Source: Mesopusillimonas faecipullorum
GTDB taxonomy: Bacteria; Pseudomonadota; Gammaproteobacteria; Burkholderiales; Burkholderiaceae_B
Assembly: GCF_020539505.1 (NCBI RefSeq)
Contig: NZ_JACDXW010000010.1
Location: forward strand, 1 to 42,546
Direction of reading: 5' to 3'
DNA: 42,546 nt
This document shows positions 21,848 through 28,714 of the stretch, one piece after another (within the stretch, counting starts at the first letter, position 1; every line of letters begins with the position of its first letter). The notes below the pieces were generated by a model. The model was given only the letters and a program-made list of their open reading frames with translations, did no database searches and was not told the origin of the DNA. A program made the position numbers and the translations under genes.

Positions 21848-22731
21848 CGTGTGAACAACCCCTGTGGTCGCAGTAGCAGTACGACCAACATCAATAAATA
21901 AACCGACATGCTGGAGATCGCTCGGCCTGCACCGCCGGCAAAATCTGCGGTCACCAAGGCGCGCGAGAGCGTGTCTATCATGCCTATGAGCACGCTGGCT
22001 GCCAGGCACCCCTTGAGCGAGCCTGCGCCGCCCACCACAATGACCACCAGTGCCAGAATCAACAGTGGATCACCGATGCCGGATTCCACCGTGATGAGCG
22101 GCCCCATCATGATGCCTGCCAAGCCGGCTAGAACCGCCCCTATGACGAAGACCACGGCAAACAGGAAGTTGATGTTGACGCCCAGGGCCTCGACGGTTTC
22201 GCGTTTATCGGCACCCGCGCGCACCAGCATGCCTATGCGTGTGCGTGACAGCAGCAGCCAGATGGCCAAACCGGCCAATATCGCCACGACGGTAATGGCC
22301 AGACGGTAGGTGGGGTAGTAAAGGTTTTCGGAGAGCTGTATAGAGCCCGACAGCCAGTTGGGAGTGAGAGCGAAGATGGGCTCCGACCCCCAGATGATGC
22401 GCACCAGCTCGTTGAAAATAAGCATGAGGCCAAAGGTGCCCAACACCTGATCCAAATGAGACTTTTGGTACAGGCGTCGGATGACCAGCCATTCAAGCAG
22501 GATGGCGACGATGATGATGCCGCCCAGGCCTATCAGCAGGCCCAGGCCATAACCCCAGCGTGCACCCGCGGAATAGGTAAAGAAGGCCGCCAGCATGAAC
22601 AGCGAGCCGTGGGAGATATTGACCAGATTCATCACGCCAAAAATCAGCGTGACGCCTACCGACAGCAGGAACAGCATGAGCCCGAACTGCAGTCCGTTCA
22701 GTAGTTGTTCCAGCAGCAATGCCAGGCTCAT
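21844..22731 (-). CDS. livH: Liv-type ABC transporter permease (LivH-like)
   Basis: 295 residues, polytopic membrane protein. The family block is GVTLIFGVMNLVNISHGSLF near the N-terminus, with LRPQGLFTR at the C-terminus. GGAG sits 7 bases before ATG 22731. It follows the binding-protein gene by 37 bases and overlaps livM by 4. Confidence 0.93.
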   Translation of the reverse strand: MSLALLLEQLLNGLQFGLMLFLLSVGVTLIFGVMNLVNISHGSLFMLAAFFTYSAGARWGYGLGLLIGLGGIIIVAILLEWLVIRRLYQKSHLDQVLGTFGLMLIFNELVRIIWGSEPIFALTPNWLSGSIQLSENLYYPTYRLAITVVAILAGLAIWLLLSRTRIGMLVRAGADKRETVEALGVNINFLFAVVFVIGAVLAGLAGIMMGPLITVESGIGDPLLILALVVIVVGGAGSLKGCLAASVLIGMIDTLSRALVTADFAGGAGRAISSMSVYLLMLVVLLLRPQGLFTR

Positions 22732-22768
22732 GCGTGTCTCCGGTAGGGCAAAGGTTGGTAAGACCGGC

Positions 22769-23941
22769 TTACCACTTCATTTCACATTCGTCGACGTAGC
22801 GGTCGGATACGTCTTCGATCTTGGCCAGGATTTTTTGCTGGTAGCCCCCATCGGTTTTCTCAACCTGTTGGATGACCATGTCCTGAATCGGGAAGTGATT
22901 ACGGTTGAGCTTGAAATTGCCGCGTATGGATTGAAAGCCATCGTTATGACGCAGTGCGTCGATAAGCTTGGCGCGGTCTTGGGCGCCGCCGGCTTTCTTC
23001 AGTGCGGCATCCAGGTACATGACGGCGTCGTAGGTTTGAGCGGCGAAGGTGGTGGGTTCGCGGTCGTGCTTGGCGACGAAGTCTTTCAGGAAGCGCTGGT
23101 TTTGGGGGTTGTCTATGCCGGCGTTCCAGGTGTTGGCCGAAATCACACCCAGCGCAGCGTCAGCTTGGGCGCCAATAACGGTAGGGTCGACCAGCGCGCC
23201 CACGGAATACAGTTGCACTTGGTTTTTCAGGCCCGAGGCGGCAAATTGGCGCACGAAGGCCACCGCAGCGCCGCCCGGATAGAAGACGTACAGGCCGTCG
23301 GCGCCGCTGTTGCGCACACGCGAGAGCTCGGGGGCGAAGTCAACCTGACCCATGGGGGTGTAGACCTTGGCACTGGCTTTGCCACCAAAGCCGTGCAGGG
23401 CAGCATCGACCATTTCCCAGCCGGCTTGGTAATCCAGGCCCATAGCGTAAAGGTTCTTGACGCCTTGGTCTTTCATGTAACGACCCATGGCTTCGCCGTA
23501 CTGATCGTTTTGATGGCCCAAGGCAAACAGATTGGGGGCGCAGGCTTTGCCGGCCAGTGCACCGGGGCCCGCATGCGTGTAAAGCACGGGCAAGCCTGCT
23601 TGCGTAGCGGGTTGAGCAATGGCCATGGCGACGTTGGAAGCGGCTATGCCCATCAGAACATCGATTTTTTCTTGCTCGATAAGGCGGGTGAGCTCGGACG
23701 TGGCGACACTGGGATTGGCCTGGTCGTTGGCGGCAACAACCGTAACCGTTTCACCGCCCAGTTTGCCGTCCAAGTGTTCAAGCGCCAGGTCTAGGCCGCG
23801 ACGCAAATCCTGGCCTGTGATGGCCAGCGGGCCGCTCATGGGGCCCATAAAACCCAGCTTGATATCGGCCTGGGCAGCGCCCACGCAAGCGAGACCGGCA
23901 GTGGCCAGCAGGCATTTCAGTAGGGTAGGGGTGGTTTTCAT
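22769..23941 (-). CDS. Periplasmic ligand-binding protein of the Liv-type importer
   Basis: 390 residues with a Sec signal peptide (basic MKTTPTLLK, hydrophobic core, cleavage likely after AQA at about 25). The mature part starts DIKLGFMGPMSGPLAITGQD, the type I periplasmic fold of amino-acid and aromatic-acid receptors. A good AGGAG precedes ATG 23941. Its operon mates encode ring-cleavage enzymes, so the ligand is more likely an aromatic acid or its precursor than leucine. No residue-level assignment of ligand is possible from sequence alone. Confidence 0.9.
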   Translation of the reverse strand: MKTTPTLLKCLLATAGLACVGAAQADIKLGFMGPMSGPLAITGQDLRRGLDLALEHLDGKLGGETVTVVAANDQANPSVATSELTRLIEQEKIDVLMGIAASNVAMAIAQPATQAGLPVLYTHAGPGALAGKACAPNLFALGHQNDQYGEAMGRYMKDQGVKNLYAMGLDYQAGWEMVDAALHGFGGKASAKVYTPMGQVDFAPELSRVRNSGADGLYVFYPGGAAVAFVRQFAASGLKNQVQLYSVGALVDPTVIGAQADAALGVISANTWNAGIDNPQNQRFLKDFVAKHDREPTTFAAQTYDAVMYLDAALKKAGGAQDRAKLIDALRHNDGFQSIRGNFKLNRNHFPIQDMVIQQVEKTDGGYQQKILAKIEDVSDRYVDECEMKW

Positions 23942-23995
23942 GTTTTGTCTCCTGTTCCTCTTAGAGGTGTTTTCTATGGGGGTTGGTGCCTGTGC

Positions 23996-25012
23996 TCAGG
24001 CTTCCCATTCGGTACGTAGATAGCCTATTTTCTGCAGCAAACCTTGATCTGACATTAAGAACAGTTGGGCATCGGGGCTGCTTGCGCGATGCGTGATCCA
24101 TTTCCAGTGGGGCAGCGTAAAAACGTCGTTGGCTTGCCATGCCAGTTCGCTGTCGCCCACGGTGGAAACGCCCTGGCCGCTGACCACGACGACGATGGCG
24201 TTACTGGTTGAGCGGTAACTGCGGCTTTGCGCGTTTTGCTTAAGTGCCAAGGCGTAGCAGTCTAGGGTGGGGGTGACGGGGCCGCCGGTGTTTGGGTTGG
24301 TGTACCGCAACAAGCGTGAGCCGTCGGCGGCAGGGGCCAGACTGGCCAAGGCCGCGCGCACCGAGCCTGCATCGTAGCGATAACGAGGGGAGTATTGCTG
24401 GTAGGCCGGCGGCGGTGCTACGGGTGCCATACCCGCCTGTGCGATAGCGTCATCGAACTGTGCAGGGGTTTCGCCGGTAGGGCCGAACTGCAGGAATGCG
24501 GTGCCCAGCGCATGGACAAAAGGCACGTCCAGCCCGTCGAACCAGACCATAGGGCCGTCGCCGTCATGCTGATGCTCGTGCCAGCACCACGAGGGCGTGA
24601 GGATAAGATCGCCGGGTTCCATGGGGCAGTGTTTGCCGTCTACCCGAGTCACGGTGCCGGTGCCCTGCATGACCAGGCGCAATGCCGCCACGGTGTGGCG
24701 ATGGGGCGGTGCATGGTCGCCGGGTTCCAGTATCTGCAGGCCGGCCTGCAGATTGGTGGTGGTGTACGGGTGAGGCGCAAAAGCGGGGTTAGCCAATAGC
24801 AGCACTCTGCGCTCTGCGTGCTCCATGGGCACCTCGCGGCGGGCGCGCTCGATAAGGGGCTGCATGGCTTGCCAGCCCCAGAGCATGGCCTCGTCGGGCG
24901 ACTTGGGCTCGATGGTCAACATGCGCATATAGCGGTCCCACAGCGGTTGCGTGTGAGCTTGTGCCAGCGCATCGAGCAGCGGCAGATGGGGTGATGCAGA
25001 GGGGTTAGGCAT
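23996..25012 (-). CDS. Gentisate 1,2-dioxygenase-like cupin
   Basis: 338 residues from ATG 25012, which overlaps the end of the upstream hydrolase gene by 8 bases; a longer start at 25075 lies inside that gene. Two cupin domains are present. The first has the iron ligands H104, H106 and H145 in PPHRHTVAALRLV and WCWHEHQHD, the gentisate dioxygenase pattern. The enzyme opens gentisate between C1 and C2 to maleylpyruvate using Fe(II). Salicylate and 1-hydroxy-2-naphthoate dioxygenases are close relatives and cannot be excluded. Confidence 0.87.
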   Translation of the reverse strand: MPNPSASPHLPLLDALAQAHTQPLWDRYMRMLTIEPKSPDEAMLWGWQAMQPLIERARREVPMEHAERRVLLLANPAFAPHPYTTTNLQAGLQILEPGDHAPPHRHTVAALRLVMQGTGTVTRVDGKHCPMEPGDLILTPSWCWHEHQHDGDGPMVWFDGLDVPFVHALGTAFLQFGPTGETPAQFDDAIAQAGMAPVAPPPAYQQYSPRYRYDAGSVRAALASLAPAADGSRLLRYTNPNTGGPVTPTLDCYALALKQNAQSRSYRSTSNAIVVVVSGQGVSTVGDSELAWQANDVFTLPHWKWITHRASSPDAQLFLMSDQGLLQKIGYLRTEWEA

Positions 25013-25868
25013 AGCGGTCTGCCACTTGTATGGTGGCCGAGCCCACGCCTTGCACATAAGCCTGGATCTGGTCACCTGGCACGATGGGCCCTACCCCCGC
25101 CGGCGTGCCCGTCATGATGATGTCCCCCGGCAGCAAGGCATACATGCTGGATGCCCAGGCGATGAGTTCGGCCACGCCCATGACAAGGTGCTTGGTGCTG
25201 GAGGACTGACGGGGTTCGCCATTGACGTGAAGGCTGAGTTCGAGGTTGTCGGGTGAATCGAGTTCGTCGGCGGTGACCAGCCAGGGGCCCAAGACACTGT
25301 AGGTATCTATGGACTTGCGCCAGCACTGGAACTCCGGCCCGCGCAGGGTGATATCGAGGCCGATGGCGTAACCCGCCACGTATTGCAGGGCTTGATCAGC
25401 ACTGACCTGATTGCAGTGTTTGCCGATGACGACGGCCAGCTCGCATTCGTGATCGTTACGGCGTTCACCGTGACGCAAGACGATGGGCTCGCCGAAACCT
25501 ATGAGCGATGTGCTGGATTTGAGAAACAGGCCCCAGTCGTGAATGGTGGTGATTTTTCGGCCATGGGCGATGCCGTCGTCTTTGCGGCTTTCGTCTATGT
25601 GGTCGTTGTAGTTGATGGGGGCGCCGATGATTTTGCTGGGGTTGGCCACCGGTGTCAGCAGGCTTACGTCTTTCAGGGCCAGGCGGGGGGCGCTGCCCTG
25701 TAGCTGCTGCGCGGCTGAACGTACCTCGGGCAAGTGCGCGATGAGTAAATCGCCGGGCGGCACCGGGTAGCTTATTGGGGGGAGGGTATACAGCGCCGCG
25801 CTGACGTCTATGACTTCATCGCCCTCAACCACGCCTAAACGATGGTCATTGAAACGGCAGAGTTTCAT
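25005..25868 (-). CDS. FAH-family hydrolase (fumaryl- or maleylpyruvate hydrolase)
   Basis: 287 residues. The fumarylacetoacetate hydrolase C-terminal domain has metal ligands E141 and E143 in HECELAVVIG and D172 in GLDITLRG. PAGVGPIVPGDQI near the end is also typical. It is the first gene of the operon, with AGGGGT upstream of ATG 25868, and overlaps the gentisate dioxygenase. It would release pyruvate from the ring-cleavage product. No maleylpyruvate isomerase is recognisable nearby, so the enzyme may act on maleylpyruvate directly or the isomerase lies elsewhere. Confidence 0.88.
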   Translation of the reverse strand: MKLCRFNDHRLGVVEGDEVIDVSAALYTLPPISYPVPPGDLLIAHLPEVRSAAQQLQGSAPRLALKDVSLLTPVANPSKIIGAPINYNDHIDESRKDDGIAHGRKITTIHDWGLFLKSSTSLIGFGEPIVLRHGERRNDHECELAVVIGKHCNQVSADQALQYVAGYAIGLDITLRGPEFQCWRKSIDTYSVLGPWLVTADELDSPDNLELSLHVNGEPRQSSSTKHLVMGVAELIAWASSMYALLPGDIIMTGTPAGVGPIVPGDQIQAYVQGVGSATIQVADRYA

Positions 25869-25955
25869 TGTTTGACCCCTGCGGCGCTGGGCCGAAGCGT
25901 GTGCTGCGGTTTACGTACCATGCCCATTTTATGCGTCTCCGGTAATGATTTTTTA

Positions 25956-26010
25956 TTGACTATACACTGTTGATATTTAATTGATCAAGTATATTGATTA
26001 GATTGATTGT
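25956..26010. promoter_or_regulatory. Divergent promoter with repeated TTGAT
   Basis: TTGAT starts at 25970, 25981, 25994 and 26003, roughly once per helix turn, and the second copy is part of the palindrome TTGATCAA (25981-25988). On the minus strand TTGATC (25983-25988) and TATAGT (25959-25964) form a -35/-10 pair with 18-bp spacing for the hydrolase/gentisate operon. The divergent HTH/citrate-synthase-like protein is the obvious candidate to bind here. Confidence 0.5.
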
Positions 26011-26051
26011 TAGTGGTTAAATCGCTAAAAGAATATGAATAGAGAGCGTTG

Positions 26052-27281
26052 ATGACCGATTACCTAACCGCCTCCGAAGCCATGGAACGCCTGGGCGTAA
26101 AGCAGCAAACGCTTTATGCCTATGTCAGTCGCCAGCTCATACGGCGCATCACGGCGCCAGGGGCCAAACGCTCGCTTTACTCGCGCGAAGACGTCGAAAA
26201 GCTGGCGGCGCGGCGGGCCAGCAATACGCCGGGGGCAGCGGCCATGCCGGCTTGGCAGGCCGATTCATCCAGCAGTCTTTCTACCGCCCTCACACAAATC
26301 ACGCCCGAAGGCCCCATGTATCGGGGCCGTCTGTTTAGTGCCCTGGCGGCCTACCCAGGTCGTATCGAAAACGTCGCCGAACTCTTATGGACAGGCCTGT
26401 TGCTTGATGAGCCCCTGGCTTGGGAGCACGATGACATTCCCGCCAATATGGAAGGCGCCCTGGCTGCGCTGCAGCTGCCTCCGGGGCAGGTGCCGTTTCT
26501 GAGGGCAATGGCCACGGTGTCCATTGTGATGGGTGAGCCTGCCGGAAAAGAGTTGCGTTCTGGCAGCACGGCTGGGTTGGCGCGGCGTCTGGTGTGCGCC
26601 TATGCGGGGTGTCTGGGCATGTTGACGCCTCAAGCCGCATTCGTGCGCCCGCAGCAGGGGGAAACCGTCGCGCATATCGTATTGCGTGCCTTGAACCTTG
26701 CCGCGACGCCTGAACATCTGGCCGCCATTAATGCGGTGCTGATTACCTGCGCCGATCACGACCTCTCGTCGCCTACCTACGCAGCACGCGTGGTGGCCTC
26801 AACCGGGGCCGGCTTGCATGCGTGTCTGTTGGCCAGCATTGCCGGGCATTCCGGCCAGTATTTTGGCGGCAGCTGCGACCGTACCGAAGACCTATGGCTG
26901 GCGGCGCCCGAACCGGGGCAGGCCAGGGCGCAGATGGCCCCAGGCATTCAGCCAGGCACGCGGTTGCCGGGCTTTCAGCATCCCTTGTATGCCGCAGGTG
27001 ATCCGCGTGCGCAGTTTTTATTAAGGCTGGCAGAACAGCTTGTCGGGCCACAAGCGCTGGAAGACATCTACCAAGTCATACGCGAAACCGAAACTGCCAC
27101 GGGTCAGCGGCCGGCTCTGGAACTAGGCTTGGTGGCAGTGGCGCGCGCCTTGGGCTTGCCGCGCCGCGGTGCCAGCGCTTTATGGGCTGTGGGGCGCAGC
27201 GTAGGTTGGGTTGCCCATGTTATTGAACAACGATTGGCGGGGCAGATGATTCGGCCCCAGGGGCGCTATGATGGACGCTAA
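26052..27281 (+). CDS. Helix-turn-helix protein fused to a citrate-synthase fold
   Basis: 409 residues from ATG 26052 (a TTG sits one codon earlier). Residues 4-55 form a MerR/excisionase-like DNA-binding domain (LTASEAMERLGVKQQTLYAY, then RSLYSREDVEKL). Residues about 85-409 are a citrate synthase fold ending IRPQGRYDG. Ligand-type residues are kept: H236 in ADHD, H310 in GFQHPLY, R319 in DPRA and R401. The catalytic histidine of citrate synthase (His264 in E. coli GltA) is Phe271 here (GQYFGG), and the catalytic aspartate (Asp362) is Glu357. It therefore probably senses a small acid or acyl-CoA instead of making citrate. It is divergent from the gentisate operon and overlaps the start of cytochrome b561. 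Confidence 0.85.
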   Translation: MTDYLTASEAMERLGVKQQTLYAYVSRQLIRRITAPGAKRSLYSREDVEKLAARRASNTPGAAAMPAWQADSSSSLSTALTQITPEGPMYRGRLFSALAAYPGRIENVAELLWTGLLLDEPLAWEHDDIPANMEGALAALQLPPGQVPFLRAMATVSIVMGEPAGKELRSGSTAGLARRLVCAYAGCLGMLTPQAAFVRPQQGETVAHIVLRALNLAATPEHLAAINAVLITCADHDLSSPTYAARVVASTGAGLHACLLASIAGHSGQYFGGSCDRTEDLWLAAPEPGQARAQMAPGIQPGTRLPGFQHPLYAAGDPRAQFLLRLAEQLVGPQALEDIYQVIRETETATGQRPALELGLVAVARALGLPRRGASALWAVGRSVGWVAHVIEQRLAGQMIRPQGRYDGR

Positions 27282-27819
27282 GCAACGCTATACGCTCACT
27301 GCCAGAACACTGCATTGGCTGATGGCCGTGATGCTTCTGGGCATGCTGGGCCTGGGTTTTTACATGCAGGGCCTACCGCTTTCGCCCCAGAAACTGCAAA
27401 TCTATTCTTGGCACAAATGGGCGGGCATAACGGTGTTTCTATTGGCCGTTTTACGCTTGGCTTGGCGGGTAGCGCATCGCCCGCCCGCCTTGCCTTCCCA
27501 CATGGGGCGGGCGGCGATTGCGCTGGCGCATCTGGCCCACGGCTTGTTGTACGCCCTGATGCTGATTATTCCCCTTAGCGGCTGGCTGATGAGTTCGGCC
27601 ATGGGTTTTCAAACAGTTTGGTTTGGTGTGCTGCCCTTGCCCGATTTACTAGGTCGCGACCGAGAGCTCGCCCAACTGCTCGGGCAGGTTCATCTTGCTC
27701 TGAATTGGTCTTTGATTGTCTTGGTGGCGGGGCATGTGCTTGCGGTACTCAAACATCAATTTTGGGATCGCGATGGCATACTGGCGCGCATGACATTTTC
27801 ATTCTCCCGCCCGCGTTAA
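27271..27819 (+). CDS. Cytochrome b561-family protein
   Basis: 182 residues (183 from the adjacent ATG 27268). Four transmembrane helices carry the haem-ligand histidines typical of prokaryotic b561: LHWL near residue 15, YSWHKWAG near 48, and further histidines in the last helices (VHLALNW, AGHVLAVL). It moves electrons between quinol and periplasmic acceptors. AGGGG lies 7 bases before ATG 27271. It overlaps the citrate-synthase-like gene and precedes a YceI protein, the same pairing as yceJ-yceI of E. coli. Confidence 0.92.
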   Translation: MDAKQRYTLTARTLHWLMAVMLLGMLGLGFYMQGLPLSPQKLQIYSWHKWAGITVFLLAVLRLAWRVAHRPPALPSHMGRAAIALAHLAHGLLYALMLIIPLSGWLMSSAMGFQTVWFGVLPLPDLLGRDRELAQLLGQVHLALNWSLIVLVAGHVLAVLKHQFWDRDGILARMTFSFSRPR

Positions 27820-27902
27820 AGCGGCGGGTTGAGTTATGGGTACGGCATTGGTTTTTTACCATCGGGCTGGTAGCGGCCCTAATTTCAATAACGGAGACGT
27901 CC

Positions 27903-28481
27903 ATGTTCCCTTCGATTATGCGTTTTTCTCTGGCCACGGCGCTGACCGTAGGCATGTCTGCCGCTGTCGCGGCACCCGTCACCTACGAGTTGGATCCTTC
28001 GCACAGCTTTGCCGGTTTTTCTTACCCGCATATTGGTCTTAGCACCCAGCAGCAGCGGTTCAATGGGGCCAAAGGCACCATCGTGCTTGATACCGACGCC
28101 AAAACCGGTTCTGTAGACGTCACGGTAGATACCACTTCAATCACCACAGGGCACGATGGCTTTGATAAGCACATCCAAGGCCCAGAGTTTCTGGATACTG
28201 CAGCCCATCCCACGGCCACCTTCAAATCCAGCAAGGTCATTTTCGAAGGCGACAAACCCGTAGCCGCCGAAGGCGACCTGACCATCAAGGGCGTCACCAA
28301 ACCTGTCACGCTGAAGCTGACCTCGTTTGCGTCCAAAGAGCACCCCATGGCTAAGAAACCGGCCATAGGCGCCAATGCCACGGCAGTCATCAAACGCTCG
28401 GAATTCAATGCTTCCAAGTTTGTTCCCGCAGTAAGCGACGATGTCACTTTGGTGTTGGTGGTAGAGGCTATCGCGCCCTGA
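27903..28481 (+). CDS. YceI-family periplasmic lipocalin-like protein
   Basis: 192 residues from ATG 27903 with GGAG upstream; the frame is open far upstream, but that part overlaps b561 and lacks a signal peptide. The signal peptide ends at about AVAA (residue 23) before PVTYELDPSHS. YceI proteins form a beta-barrel that binds polyisoprenoid lipids such as ubiquinone-8. HPTATFKSSKV and GDLTIKGVTKPVTL are family blocks. With b561 it suggests a quinone-linked periplasmic function. Confidence 0.93.
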   Translation: MFPSIMRFSLATALTVGMSAAVAAPVTYELDPSHSFAGFSYPHIGLSTQQQRFNGAKGTIVLDTDAKTGSVDVTVDTTSITTGHDGFDKHIQGPEFLDTAAHPTATFKSSKVIFEGDKPVAAEGDLTIKGVTKPVTLKLTSFASKEHPMAKKPAIGANATAVIKRSEFNASKFVPAVSDDVTLVLVVEAIAP

Positions 28482-28505
28482 TTGGTCACACTTTTCGTAG
28501 ACATG

Positions 28506-28530
28506 AACGGCCCCTTTCGGGGCCGTTTTT
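28506..28530 (+). terminator. Rho-independent terminator after yceI
   Basis: AACGGCCCC (28506-28514), loop TTTC, GGGGCCGTT (28519-28527), then T's to 28530. The flanking ATGAA/TTCAT can add to the stem. It separates the b561-yceI unit from the hydantoinase operon. Confidence 0.93.
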
Positions 28531-28643
28531 CATGAGAAGTAGCTGGAAAGCTTTGCGTGTACGACAGACGATTTTCTGGGGATTAGAAGGTCGGTTGTGA
28601 GTGACTAGTATTTACCCTTGTTAGTGTTCTCCATAGTACTTAC

Positions 28644-28704
28644 CTGTAAATATAGCTGTTATAAAGGCTGTAAATATATCTGTAATTACAGATAAAAAAG
28701 GAGG
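28644..28704 (+). promoter_or_regulatory. Four 12-bp tandem repeats ending in an 18-bp palindrome, hyuA promoter
   Basis: Repeats begin exactly every 12 bases: CTGTAAATATAG (28644), CTGTTATAAAGG (28656), CTGTAAATATAT (28668) and CTGTAATTACAG (28680). The last lies inside the perfect palindrome TATCTGTAATTACAGATA (28677-28694). TATAAA (28660-28665) inside repeat 2 is a possible -10. The Shine-Dalgarno AAGGAGG is at 28698-28704, ten bases before the hyuA ATG. This is a clear operator array; its protein is unknown, and the operon's own MarR (38311-38769) is the first candidate. Confidence 0.85.
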
Positions 28705-28714
28705 CGAGACAAGC

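Noticed and set aside
21848-22009. Longer LivM start
   Set aside because: It lies wholly inside livH and adds an arginine-rich stretch; ATG 21847 with an ATGA overlap is typical.
27618-27902. Upstream extension of the YceI gene
   Set aside because: It runs through b561 in another frame and would bury the signal peptide; GGAG and ATG 27903 give a proper secreted protein.
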